From JBQLZO01 sp052168315 (GTDB taxonomy: Bacteria > Planctomycetota > Phycisphaerae > Phycisphaerales > UBA1924), in NCBI GenBank assembly GCA_052168315.1, contig JBQLZO010000023.1:1-26307 (forward strand): DNA of 26,307 nucleotides, written 5' to 3'. A model generated the notes under the pieces. That model had not been told where the DNA came from. It saw nothing but the letters and a program-made list of their open reading frames with translations, and made no database searches. Of the stretch, positions 7,612 through 15,346 are shown piece after piece (within the stretch, counting starts at the first letter, position 1; each line of letters opens with the position of its first letter). The position numbers and the translations under genes were made by a program.

Positions 7612-8952
7612 GTGAGCGAGCGGCGGGCGCACATCTTTGATTTTGATCCGGCGGCGCTGGGGGCATGGTGCGCTGCGCGGGGGATGCCGGCGTTCCGCGG
7701 GAAGCAGATCCTGGAGTGGGTGTACCAGCGCGGGGTGGCGGATCCGGGGTTGATGTCGAACCTGTCGAAGCGCGACCGGGCGGTGCTGCGCGAGGAGATG
7801 GACTGGCTGGATGGGCGGGTGATCGCGCACCAGTTGGCATCGGACGAGACGCAGAAGCTGCTGGTGCAGTGGAGCGGGCGTGGGGGGAAGGGCGGGGCGC
7901 CTGAGGTGAGCGGCGGGGTGGAGGGTGGCGGCGCGGGGGGTGGGTGTGATGCGCTGCTGGGGACGCTGCTGGCGGAGGGTGGTGGTGGTGCGGGTGGTGG
8001 TGGCGGCGGGAGTGGGGGTGGGGGTGGTCGGGTGGTGGGGTTTGACTATGAGAGAGGCGATCCGTCGCGGCAGACGGAGTGCGTGATGATCCCGGGCGAG
8101 TCGAAGGAATCGGGGCGTGCGCGGCGGACGGCGTGCATCTCATCGCAGATCGGGTGTCCGGTGGGGTGCCGGTTCTGCGCTTCGGGGCTGGGGGGGCTTG
8201 ATGGGAACCTGACGACGGGGCGGATCGTGGAGCAGGTGTGGCGTCTGGATGCTCTGCTGCGGGAGGGTGCGCGGCGGGCGGGCGATATGCGCGGCGCGGG
8301 TGAGCGCCGGATCACGCACATCGTGTTCATGGGGATGGGCGAGCCGCTGGCGAACTTCAGGAATGTGGTCAACGCGGTTCGGACGCTGGCAGCGCCGTGG
8401 GGGATGGGGATCTCGGCGCGCAGGATCACGGTGTCGACGGTGGGGATGCACGCGGCGATCGAGAAGCTGGCGGAGGAGCTGGAGCTTCCGGTGACGCTGG
8501 CGTTGTCGCTGCACGCGCCGAACGATGCGATCCGTCGTTCGCTGATCCCGTGGGCGGAGTACACGAGCATCGACCAGTTGTTCGGGGCGTGCGATGCGTG
8601 GTTCCGGAAGACGGGGCGCGAGATCACGCTGGAGTACACGCTGCTGCGCGGGGTGAACGATCGGGTCGAGCATGCGGAGGAGCTGTCGCGTGTGGCGAAG
8701 CGGCTGCGGGCGAATGTGAACCTGATCCGTTGGAACGAGGTGGGCGGGCTGGCGTTCGAGCGGCCGACGGATGAGTCGGTGCGGCGGTTCCAGCGGGTGC
8801 TGCGTGAGCGCGGGGTGAACGCGCATATTCGCGCGAGCCGTGGACGGGACATCGCGGCCGCGTGCGGGCAGCTGCGGCATGAGGGTGTGGGGCGGGCGGG
8901 CGGCGGGGCGCGATCGACGGGGCTGACGGTGGAGGGGCGGGCTTCGGGGTGA
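7612..8952 (+). CDS. rlmN: Dual-specificity 23S rRNA/tRNA adenine-C2 methyltransferase RlmN
   Basis: A radical SAM methyltransferase that methylates C2 of A2503 in 23S rRNA and, in some bacteria, A37 of tRNAs. The [4Fe-4S]/SAM motif is CxxxCxxC at Cys182, Cys186 and Cys189 (IGCPVGCRFC). The second catalytic cysteine is Cys418 (AAACGQL), which is followed by the usual short C-terminal end. The N-terminal HhH-like domain (FRGKQILEWVYQRG) is intact. A Gly-rich insert of roughly 55 residues (about 87-143) separates the N-terminal domain from the radical SAM barrel, making 446 residues against the usual 350-390. The GTG start at 7612 is chosen because it gives a normal N-terminus and sits 6 bases after a TACGCT hexamer. 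An upstream GTG at 7537 inside ispH would add a Gly-rich stretch without family resemblance. Confidence 0.94.
   Translation: MSERRAHIFDFDPAALGAWCAARGMPAFRGKQILEWVYQRGVADPGLMSNLSKRDRAVLREEMDWLDGRVIAHQLASDETQKLLVQWSGRGGKGGAPEVSGGVEGGGAGGGCDALLGTLLAEGGGGAGGGGGGSGGGGGRVVGFDYERGDPSRQTECVMIPGESKESGRARRTACISSQIGCPVGCRFCASGLGGLDGNLTTGRIVEQVWRLDALLREGARRAGDMRGAGERRITHIVFMGMGEPLANFRNVVNAVRTLAAPWGMGISARRITVSTVGMHAAIEKLAEELELPVTLALSLHAPNDAIRRSLIPWAEYTSIDQLFGACDAWFRKTGREITLEYTLLRGVNDRVEHAEELSRVAKRLRANVNLIRWNEVGGLAFERPTDESVRRFQRVLRERGVNAHIRASRGRDIAAACGQLRHEGVGRAGGGARSTGLTVEGRASG
7978..8038 (+). repeat. G/T-rich microsatellite encoding poly-glycine insert in rlmN
   Basis: Imperfect GGT/GGC/GGG triplets encode nearly uninterrupted glycine. 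The tract is part of the larger low-complexity insert (about 7870-8040) between the two RlmN domains and is in frame. Confidence 0.7.
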
Positions 8953-8976
8953 GGTGGGCCGCAGGCGTGGGGGCTC

Positions 8977-9627
8977 TCAGCGTTGCCTCGGGCGTGGGTG
9001 GAGGTAGGGGAGGAGTTCTTCGGGGAGTTTCTTGAGTCCGCGGCGCTGGGCCTTGGCGACGGCGTAGTGGAGCGAGTCGTGCATGCGCTGGCGGACGCGG
9101 TCGGTGATGGTGATGCCGTGGGCTTCCATGGCGCTGAGCGACCATGCCCACGCGTGGTATTCCTCGAGGCATCGCGGCCTGAAGGCGCCGATGCCGAGCG
9201 CGTGGTGGCCGATCTCGTGCAGGAAGACGGCCGCGGACATGGGGCCCTTTGGGCGGGGCGCTTCGATGAGTCGTGAGACGGTGCCATCGCGGTAGGTGAC
9301 GGTCCATGCACACCCGGACATGGAGGTGCGCCACTTTCGGACGCGGACGGCGTGGGTTGTGAGCATGGTGCGGGTGAGCTGCTCGTAGCGGTCGGACATG
9401 GACGCGGTGGCGGCGCCGGGCCTGCGGGCTGGTTTGGTTGGTGCGCGGCGCGGGGGGGCGGGTGGATCGGGGGTGGGTGGTGGCGGGGCGGGGCGTGCGC
9501 GCCGCGTGGGGATGAGCGCTGCGACGAGGTCCCAGAGTGTGCGGGGTTCGTGGGTGTGGTCGCGCGCGGCTGTGGCGGCGGCGGGGCGGGCGGCGCGGGT
9601 GCGGCGTGGGGGTTCAGCGGGCCGCAT
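8977..9627 (-). CDS. HExxH metalloprotease-like protein, third gene of def-fmt operon
   Basis: I do not recognise a named family. The 216-residue product has a Pro/Arg/Ala-rich first half and a conserved-looking second half. The latter holds a zinc-protease motif FLHEIGHHALG (His137, Glu138, His141). Glu155-Glu156 in CLEEYHAWAW could supply the third zinc ligand, as in gluzincin-type proteins such as the ImmA/IrrE group. There is no signal peptide or membrane segment, so it is probably cytoplasmic. The start at 9627 lies inside the 3' end of fmt (14-base overlap) and has GGAGA about 9 bases upstream, indicating translational coupling. An internal ATG at 9399 would give 140 residues without the Pro-rich part. 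Substrate unknown. The tie to def and fmt suggests, but does not prove, a role in protein maturation. Confidence 0.75.
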   Translation of the reverse strand: MRPAEPPRRTRAARPAAATAARDHTHEPRTLWDLVAALIPTRRARPAPPPPTPDPPAPPRRAPTKPARRPGAATASMSDRYEQLTRTMLTTHAVRVRKWRTSMSGCAWTVTYRDGTVSRLIEAPRPKGPMSAAVFLHEIGHHALGIGAFRPRCLEEYHAWAWSLSAMEAHGITITDRVRQRMHDSLHYAVAKAQRRGLKKLPEELLPYLHPRPRQR

Positions 9628-10555
9628 GGAGTTGTTCTCCGGCGGTGGGCCTGGCGCCGTTGGCGAACTGGGCCCAGGTTTGCGGTGTTCGTCCGGCGGG
9701 CTGGAGTTCGAGGATGCGAATGGATGAGCCATTGGCGCAGGCGATGGCGCCGGCGTGGGGGTCGATGATGGCACCGGGCGGGTGGGGCGCGGCGTCGGCG
9801 CCTGGTTGCTCGGGAGCGGCGCGGAGGAGTTTCAGTCGGGTGTCGCGGAATGTGGCGGCGACGCCGGGCCAGGGGGAGAGGGCGTTGATGTGTCGGCGGA
9901 CCTGATCGGCGGGGCGGTCGAAGTCGATGATGGCATCGTCGCGGGAGAGTTTGGGGGCGAGGGTGATGAGCGATTCGTCCTGGGGGGTGGCGGTGACAGC
10001 GCTGCGGGCGTGTTGCTCGAGCACGGAGAGGACGAGGGGTGGGCCGTCGCTGGCGAGGGCGTCGTGGAGGTCGCCGGTGGTGGTGGTGGGTGTGATGTCG
10101 CGGTGTGAGGCGGCGAGGATGTCGCCGGCGTCCATCGTGCGGGCGATGGTGATGATGGAGTTTCCGGTGGCGGTGTCGCCGGCGAGGATGGCGTGGTGGA
10201 TGGGGGCAGCGCCGCGCCAGCGGGGGAGGCGCGAGGCGTGGAGGTTGAAGACGAAGCGGTCGGCGAGGAGGGGTGTGGAGAGGTACTGGCCGAAGGCGAC
10301 GACGACCCACGCATCGGCGGGGATGGCGCGGAGGGGTTCGCGGTGGGCTGGTTCGTTGATGTTGTCGGGCTTGAAGAGGGGGGTGTCGGGGGCGTGTTCG
10401 TGTGCCCACTGGGCGATGGGGGTGGGGGTGTGGCGCTTGTTGCGTCCGGCGGGGCGGTCGGGCTGCGTGGCGATGGCGACGAGGTGGTGGTGTTGCTGGA
10501 GCGCCTTGATGGTGGGGAGGCCGAACGCTCCGGATCCGAGGAAGGCGATCCTCAC
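9614..10555 (-). CDS. fmt: Methionyl-tRNA formyltransferase
   Basis: Transfers a formyl group from 10-formyltetrahydrofolate to initiator Met-tRNA. The N-terminal formyltransferase domain shows the catalytic Asn104, His106 (NLHASRLPRWRGAAP) and Asp142 (TMDAGDI), each two residues from the E. coli positions. The N-terminus is the usual FLGSGAFGLPTIKAL, and the smaller C-terminal domain follows (INALSPWPGVAATF). The length of 313 residues is normal. The start is GTG at 10555 and overlaps the def stop codon by 4 bases (GTGA), so translation is probably coupled to def. The tRNA-binding loop PDRPAGRNKRHTPTPI is present. Confidence 0.94.
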   Translation of the reverse strand: MRIAFLGSGAFGLPTIKALQQHHHLVAIATQPDRPAGRNKRHTPTPIAQWAHEHAPDTPLFKPDNINEPAHREPLRAIPADAWVVVAFGQYLSTPLLADRFVFNLHASRLPRWRGAAPIHHAILAGDTATGNSIITIARTMDAGDILAASHRDITPTTTTGDLHDALASDGPPLVLSVLEQHARSAVTATPQDESLITLAPKLSRDDAIIDFDRPADQVRRHINALSPWPGVAATFRDTRLKLLRAAPEQPGADAAPHPPGAIIDPHAGAIACANGSSIRILELQPAGRTPQTWAQFANGARPTAGEQLHAAR

Positions 10556-11172
10556 GGGTTGGCTCCGTCGGTTGAGGCGGCTTCGAGTTCTCGGATGCGG
10601 GCGCGGTTCCGGAGGCGGTCGGGCTGTGCCATTTTGTCGAGGATGAGAATGCCGTCGAGGTGGTCGTGCTCGTGTTGGATGCATCGTGCGAGCATGCCCG
10701 CGGCGGTGAGCGTGAAGGGGTTGCCCTGGCGGTCGAGGGCGTTGAGGGTGACGATGGATGGTCGGCGGACTGCGCCCCAGACCTTGGGGAGCGAGAGGCA
10801 GCCCTCATCGTGGGGGACGAGGTCGCGCGAGTATCCGGAGAGGGTGGGGTTGATGCAGACGATGGGGCCTTCGGTGTGGGTGGGCGGGGCGGGGTGATCC
10901 GGGTCGGGGTGTGGGCCGATGTTGGTGGTTTCCTTGGTCGGGGCGTCGTCGGCATCGTCCTCGGGCGGGGGGACATCGATGACGAAGAGGCGCCAATCGA
11001 GGGCGACCTGTGGGGCGGCGAGTCCGATGCCGTTGGCGCGGTGCATGAGTTCGATCATGCGGTCGGCGACTGCCCTGACCTCATCGTCGACGCGGGGGAT
11101 GGGGCGGGCCTTTTTCCGGAGCACGGGCGCCGGATGGAAGACGATGCGCAGGGTGTCGGGATCGATGGGCAT
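10552..11172 (-). CDS. def: Peptide deformylase
   Basis: Removes the formyl group from the N-terminal methionine of nascent proteins. All three active-site motifs are present: GIGLAAPQV (residues 48-56), EGCLS with Cys125, and QHEHDHLDG with His167, Glu168 and His171. An acidic/Pro/His-rich insert of about 35 residues (68-102) lies before the GPIVCINP strand, where most deformylases have a short loop. The product is 206 residues. It is the first gene of the def-fmt-metalloprotease operon. The start at 11172 has no Shine-Dalgarno, but a TACACT hexamer lies 7 bases upstream, so the message may be leaderless. The TPR gene is divergent, about 240 bp away. Confidence 0.94.
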   Translation of the reverse strand: MPIDPDTLRIVFHPAPVLRKKARPIPRVDDEVRAVADRMIELMHRANGIGLAAPQVALDWRLFVIDVPPPEDDADDAPTKETTNIGPHPDPDHPAPPTHTEGPIVCINPTLSGYSRDLVPHDEGCLSLPKVWGAVRRPSIVTLNALDRQGNPFTLTAAGMLARCIQHEHDHLDGILILDKMAQPDRLRNRARIRELEAASTDGANP

Positions 11173-11179
11173 CGCAGCG

Positions 11180-11185
11180 AGTGTA
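11180..11185 (-). promoter_or_regulatory. Putative -10 hexamer of the def operon
   Basis: TACACT on the minus strand ends 7 bases before the def ATG, which would give a transcript starting within a base or so of the start codon. No -35 match at the standard distance. Confidence 0.35.
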
Positions 11186-11411
11186 GGGGATGGATGTCGC
11201 GCTTCGCCGGGTGGTTCCCGTGTGGGATGGGTGTGGGATGGGGGTGATCGCGGGCGGGGTGTGGGGAGTGCGGGCGGTGGTTGGTGCTCTGGAATGGGGG
11301 AGTTCGGAGCGGTCGTGCAGGGGTGAGGCGCGGGCCGTAGGATGGGTGTTTGGGAACCGGTCGCCCGCGCGGTGCGGAGATCGGGCGGCGTGGGGAGGCG
11401 ATGGACCTTGG

Positions 11412-12944
11412 ATGCAGGTGGCTCACCCCGTGGCATTTTTCGGCAAGAACAAGAAGGGCGAGGGAGGCGATGGCGGCGGGGGCCAGGGCCCGGGCGGCGA
11501 GGGCGCTTCGGATGCGATGTATTCATCGGACCCGGTGAAGGCGAGCCGGTTCTTCGAGCGTGCTTCGGCGGTGCACGATTCGACGCAGTACGGGTACGCG
11601 ATGGTGCTGTGGTGCCAGGGCCTGTTGTGGGATCCGACCTCGATGGATGCGCTGGAGCGGTTCACGAAGTCGGCGGCGGGTTTTGTTGAGCAGAACCCGA
11701 AGGCGAAGGGTCCGACGAAGGAGATGAAGCTTCCGGACAACATCGCGAAGGGGACGCACAAGCAGTTTGTTGATGCGGTGATGGAGTGGGGTGCTCGGGC
11801 GTTTGACTTTCAGGCGGGGACGAAGGCCGTGGAGCTTGCGGCGAAGATGGGGCTGAGCGAGCAGGTTCACTGGATCGGATCCCGGGCGCTGGCGCAGGCG
11901 TTGAGCGACAAGCGTGCGAAGAAGGCGCACTTCCAGCAGCTGATGGCGACTTTCAAGTCGGCGGGGATCTTCGATCTGGCGGTTCGTTCGGGCGAGGCGG
12001 CGATGCGGATGGACCCGTCGGATGGGAAGCTGGAGTCCGAGGTCCGGAACATGTCGGCGATGCAGACGATGTCGACGGGCGGGTACGACCAGACGGGTCA
12101 GGCGGGCGGTTTCCGTTCGAATGTGCGTGACATCGCGGGGCAGCGGGCGCGGATCGAGGAGGAGTCGATCGTCAAGTCGGAGGGGACGCTGGATTCGTCG
12201 ATTGCGCGGGCGGCGCTGGAGTACGAGGCATCGCCGAGCGATCCGGGTTCGATCACGAAGTACTCGCGGTTGTTGCTTGAGCGGGGGAAGCCGGAGGATG
12301 AGAAGCGTGCGTTCGAGGTTCTGATCGCGGGGTTCAAGGCGACGGGGGCGTACAAGTTCCGCCAGCAGGCGGGGGAGATCCGGCTGCGGGCGATGCGGCG
12401 GAAAGTGCTGGCGATGAAGGGTGAGCTTGGCGAGTCGCCGAGCGAGGAGCAGGTGGCGCGGTACCAGCAGGCCGAGCGGGCGATGCTTGAGGAGGAGATC
12501 AAGGAGTATCGCGAGCGGGTGGAGAACTACCCGACGGATCTGAATCTGAAGTATCAGTTGGGTCGGCGGCTGTACACGGCGGGGGATTACGAGGGCGCGA
12601 TCGCGCAGTTCCAGTCGGCGCAGCAGTCGCCGGGGATCGCTTCGCAGGTGCTGTACTACCTCGGATTGTCGTTCGTGAAAATGGGTTGGATCACGGAGGC
12701 GATCGAGACCTTCCGGCGGGCGATCGAGCTGCATCAGTCGGACAAGGATGATCTTGCGCTGCAGTTGCAGTACGGGCTGATGGATGCGCTGCAGCAGCGT
12801 GCGGAGGGCGAGCGGGATGTGCCTTCGGCGGAGGAGGCGTTCCGGCTCGCTTCGAGCATCGCGATCCAGCAGATCAACTACATGGACATCCGCGAGCGGC
12901 GGACGGGGCTGCAGGAGCTGGTCAAGCGTTTGAAGGCGGGGTGA
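11412..12944 (+). CDS. TPR-repeat protein
   Basis: A 510-residue protein with no catalytic motif. It begins with a Lys/Gly-rich segment (KNKKGEGGDGGGG) and continues with helical sequence. Tetratricopeptide-like helix pairs are clearest at about 376-450 (LKYQLGRRLYTAGDYEGAIAQF, then LYYLGLSFVKMGWITEAIETF). A long charged helix precedes them (AERAMLEEEIKEYRERVENY). There is no signal peptide or membrane segment. TPR arrays usually bind other proteins; the partner cannot be told from sequence. The start could be ATG 11412 or, six codons later, GTG 11430 (VAFFGKNKKG), which has AGGTGG 8 bases upstream. A TAGGAT hexamer at 11338-11343 may be its -10. kdsB follows after 62 bp on the same strand. 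Confidence 0.85.
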   Translation: MQVAHPVAFFGKNKKGEGGDGGGGQGPGGEGASDAMYSSDPVKASRFFERASAVHDSTQYGYAMVLWCQGLLWDPTSMDALERFTKSAAGFVEQNPKAKGPTKEMKLPDNIAKGTHKQFVDAVMEWGARAFDFQAGTKAVELAAKMGLSEQVHWIGSRALAQALSDKRAKKAHFQQLMATFKSAGIFDLAVRSGEAAMRMDPSDGKLESEVRNMSAMQTMSTGGYDQTGQAGGFRSNVRDIAGQRARIEEESIVKSEGTLDSSIARAALEYEASPSDPGSITKYSRLLLERGKPEDEKRAFEVLIAGFKATGAYKFRQQAGEIRLRAMRRKVLAMKGELGESPSEEQVARYQQAERAMLEEEIKEYRERVENYPTDLNLKYQLGRRLYTAGDYEGAIAQFQSAQQSPGIASQVLYYLGLSFVKMGWITEAIETFRRAIELHQSDKDDLALQLQYGLMDALQQRAEGERDVPSAEEAFRLASSIAIQQINYMDIRERRTGLQELVKRLKAG

Positions 12945-13006
12945 TGGTGTTGGTGGGGGAGGGCGCGCGGGGTGGTTTGGTGCGGGGCTGATCTGGAGCG
13001 GATGCC

Positions 13007-13759
13007 ATGGAGATCGTCGCGGTGATTCCGGCGCGTTTCGGCGCGCAGCGCTTTCCGGGCAAGCCGCTGGCGCGGGAGACCGGGCGGTACCTGGTCGAGC
13101 ATGTGTGGGAGGGGGCGCGTTCGGCGCGGCTTCCCGGGCGGGTGGTGGTGGCGACGGATGATCGGCGGATCCTGGAGGCGGTGGAGGGGTTCGGGGGCGA
13201 GGCGCTGATGACGAGCGCGGACCATCCGAACGGGACAGCGCGGATCAACGAGGTGGGGGATCTGCTGGGGTTGGGTGATGATGCGATCCTGGTGAATGTG
13301 CAGGGCGATGAGCCGGAGATGGAGGGGGCGACGGTGGACGCGGCGATCGCGGCGCTGCGGGACCGGGCGGAGGTGTCGATGTCGACGGTGGCGAGCCCGT
13401 TCGCGGATGGGGAGCGGGTGGAGGATCCGAACATCGTGAAGGTGGTGCTGCGGGGCGATGGGTGCGCGATGTACTTCAGCCGTGCGCCGATTCCGTATCC
13501 GCGTGATGGGCAGCGCCCGGCGGGGGCGGAGGCGCTGAAGCACATCGGGCTGTACGCGTACCGACGGGGGTTCCTGCGGGACTACGCGGGGTGGGGGGTG
13601 TCGGCGCTGGAGCGTTGCGAATCGCTGGAGCAGCTGCGTGTGCTGGACCGGGGGCACGCGATCGCGGTGGCGATCGCGGAGTCGCGTTCGCAGGGGATCG
13701 ACACGCCGGAGCAGTACGCGGCGTTTGTTTCGCGTTGGCGGGCGCGCGGGGCGGGGTGA
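13007..13759 (+). CDS. kdsB: 3-deoxy-manno-octulosonate cytidylyltransferase (CMP-Kdo synthetase)
   Basis: Activates the lipopolysaccharide core sugar Kdo with CTP, giving CMP-Kdo. The 250-residue product shows the whole family pattern: IPARFGAQRFPGKPLA at the nucleotide-binding N-terminus, VVVATDD, LVNVQGDEP, YFSRAPIPYPR, HIGLYAYRR and ESLEQLRVL. The length is normal. A GGAG sequence lies 8 bases before the ATG. It implies an outer membrane with Kdo-containing lipopolysaccharide. No other Kdo or lipid A gene is in the window. It ends 20 bp before the convergent zinc-ribbon gene. Confidence 0.95.
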   Translation: MEIVAVIPARFGAQRFPGKPLARETGRYLVEHVWEGARSARLPGRVVVATDDRRILEAVEGFGGEALMTSADHPNGTARINEVGDLLGLGDDAILVNVQGDEPEMEGATVDAAIAALRDRAEVSMSTVASPFADGERVEDPNIVKVVLRGDGCAMYFSRAPIPYPRDGQRPAGAEALKHIGLYAYRRGFLRDYAGWGVSALERCESLEQLRVLDRGHAIAVAIAESRSQGIDTPEQYAAFVSRWRARGAG

Positions 13760-13779
13760 GCGCGGGGTTTCGTGGTGAT

Positions 13780-14583
13780 TCAGGATGCGCGGGGGGCGTT
13801 GGCGTAGCGGAGGCGGCGGACGCCGAAGTAGACGAGGGTCTCGAAGACGAGCATGCCGATGAGGAATCCGGCGATGAGGATGGTGAGGTAGGAGAGTTCG
13901 AGGTACTGGGTGGTGCTCGCGGCGCGGGCGGCGGGGGAGGGGGTTGATCCCGCGATGCCGGCGAGTTGGTGGACGGTCCATCGCCAGGCACGGGCGATGG
14001 GTTCGACGATGGGGGTGCGGTCGGCGAGGATCCATGTGGCGCTGACGAGGGCGCCGGCGATGACCCAACCGATGCTTGCGTGGGCGCAGACGGTGGAGGC
14101 GACGGCGCGGTTGATGCGCCAGCGGTTGCGTGCGCCGAAGAAGCGGATGCCGCGTGCTTCGATCCAGGTGAGCGCGAGGAGGGCGGCGGTGATGCCGGCC
14201 CACATGAGGGCCCAGTCGGCGGCGGCGTGGGGTGTGATGCCCCGGAGGTGGCGGCCGAAGTCGATGCCGTGGGTGAGGATGGCCGCGAGGGTGGGGAGCG
14301 CGCCGGCGATGAGGGTGTTGGTGAGTGTGAGCGAGCGGGAGGGGCGGGCTTCGATGCGCGGCTCATCCCAGACGCCCAGCGGGTGGCGGAGGGTGGCGAT
14401 GGCGGTGGCGGCCCATGCGGCGGGCGAGGGGGATCGCTGCCATGGCGAGCCCGGTCGGCGCTGGGGGAGGGATTGGGCGACGGGTCGCCCGCACTCGGCG
14501 CAGGGGGCCTGCGGGGCGAGGCCTTGGAGGTCGTATCCGCAGGATTCGCAGAGGAGGCGTGTGTCCTGCTCGATGGCGGGCAT
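13780..14583 (-). CDS. Zinc-ribbon membrane protein of unknown function
   Basis: A 267-residue protein. Two CxxC pairs at residues 12/15 and 28/31 (LCESCGYDLQGL and PCAECGRPV) form a likely zinc ribbon at the N-terminus. A linker and about four membrane helices follow: roughly LIAGALPTLAAILTHGI, WALMWAGITAALLAL, WVIAGALVSATWIL and LTILIAGFLIGMLVF. This CGYDL-type ribbon joined to a membrane domain is common in planctomycetes, to my knowledge, but has no assigned role. The start at 14583 lacks a Shine-Dalgarno; a TACCCT hexamer lies 8 bases upstream. It is divergent from the acetyltransferase gene. Confidence 0.82.
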   Translation of the reverse strand: MPAIEQDTRLLCESCGYDLQGLAPQAPCAECGRPVAQSLPQRRPGSPWQRSPSPAAWAATAIATLRHPLGVWDEPRIEARPSRSLTLTNTLIAGALPTLAAILTHGIDFGRHLRGITPHAAADWALMWAGITAALLALTWIEARGIRFFGARNRWRINRAVASTVCAHASIGWVIAGALVSATWILADRTPIVEPIARAWRWTVHQLAGIAGSTPSPAARAASTTQYLELSYLTILIAGFLIGMLVFETLVYFGVRRLRYANAPRAS

Positions 14584-14591
14584 GGTGGATG

Positions 14592-14597
14592 AGGGTA
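14592..14597 (-). promoter_or_regulatory. Putative -10 hexamer of the zinc-ribbon gene
   Basis: TACCCT on the minus strand is 8 bases before the ATG at 14583. It is the same hexamer and nearly the same spacing as at mutS, which supports a shared leaderless promoter layout. Confidence 0.35.
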
Positions 14598-14673
14598 GAG
14601 GGCGGGTGTGGGGGGCGGTGGTGTTGGATGGGTTGGTGTGGTGATGGGGCTTTCCCGGGAGGCTAGCGAGCAC

Positions 14674-14679
14674 TATCTT
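14674..14679 (+). promoter_or_regulatory. Putative -10 hexamer of the acetyltransferase gene
   Basis: TATCTT, with TTTCCC at 14651-14656 (17-base spacer) as a weak -35. This would give a leader of about 55-60 bases containing the 15-base tandem repeat and the ribosome binding site. Confidence 0.4.
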
Positions 14680-14707
14680 TGGAGTGCCCGGCTTTGGAGT
14701 GCCCGGC
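14678..14707 (+). repeat. Exact 15-base tandem duplication
   Basis: TTTGGAGTGCCCGGC occurs twice head to tail (14678-14692 and 14693-14707), starting inside the putative -10 and covering the start of the acetyltransferase leader. The two copies are identical. Confidence 0.8.
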
Positions 14708-14742
14708 GGCTGTGCGAGGCCTGCGGGCGGAGGTGATTGATC

Positions 14743-15216
14743 GTGGTTCGGATCGAGCGCATCACCCGGAGCAGCCCGCTGTACGCGCAGGAGGTCGAGC
14801 TGCGTGAGCGGATCCTGCTCGAGCCGATCGGTCTGGACATGGCGGGCCTGGAGCGGATGTTTCCGGGTTTCGAGGAGCGCTTCGAGCATTTCGTTGCGGT
14901 TTTCGACCATCCGACGGGTTCGCGCGTGATCGGTTGCGTGGTGCTGCTGGCGCACTACCCGGAGGAGGGTGTGGGGAAGCTGATGCAGATGGCGGTGGAT
15001 CCGCAGCGTCAGCGCGAGGGGATCGGGCGTCGGCTGGTGACGGCGCTGGAGGTCCGGGGTTTCGGGGAGCTTGGGCTGCACACGGTGTATTGCCACGCTC
15101 GGGAGGATGCGGCGCGTTTCTACGCCCGGCTGGGGTGGTTCGTGGAGGGCGAGGCGTTCGAGGAGGCGGGGATCCCGCACTTCAAGATGGTGCTGAAGGA
15201 TGAGCCTCGGGAGTGA
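14743..15216 (+). CDS. GNAT-family N-acetyltransferase
   Basis: A 157-residue acetyltransferase using acetyl-CoA; the substrate is unknown. The GNAT core is clear. The central strand is LMQMAVDPQRQREGIGRRLV, which includes the acetyl-CoA pyrophosphate loop (QREGIGRRLV). It is followed by HTVYCHAREDAARFYARLGW, the usual C-terminal motif, and a closing FKMVLKDE strand. The start is taken as GTG 14743 because GGAGG lies 9 bases upstream. A TTG at 14737 would be only 3 bases from that site. It could be part of a transcript continuing into the Fur-family gene 130 bp downstream, but the A/T-rich patch near 15299-15309 suggests the latter has its own promoter. Confidence 0.88.
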   Translation: MVRIERITRSSPLYAQEVELRERILLEPIGLDMAGLERMFPGFEERFEHFVAVFDHPTGSRVIGCVVLLAHYPEEGVGKLMQMAVDPQRQREGIGRRLVTALEVRGFGELGLHTVYCHAREDAARFYARLGWFVEGEAFEEAGIPHFKMVLKDEPRE

Positions 15217-15346
15217 TGGGGCGGCGCGCGAGCGCGGCGGGGGTGTGAGGCGTGTGTACGGGTTGGGTGGTTGCGGGTGGCTTTGCGGGGCGGCGCGGTC
15301 AATAGTTGTGTGGACGGCGTGAGCGGCGATGCGGGGCGGGGGTGCG

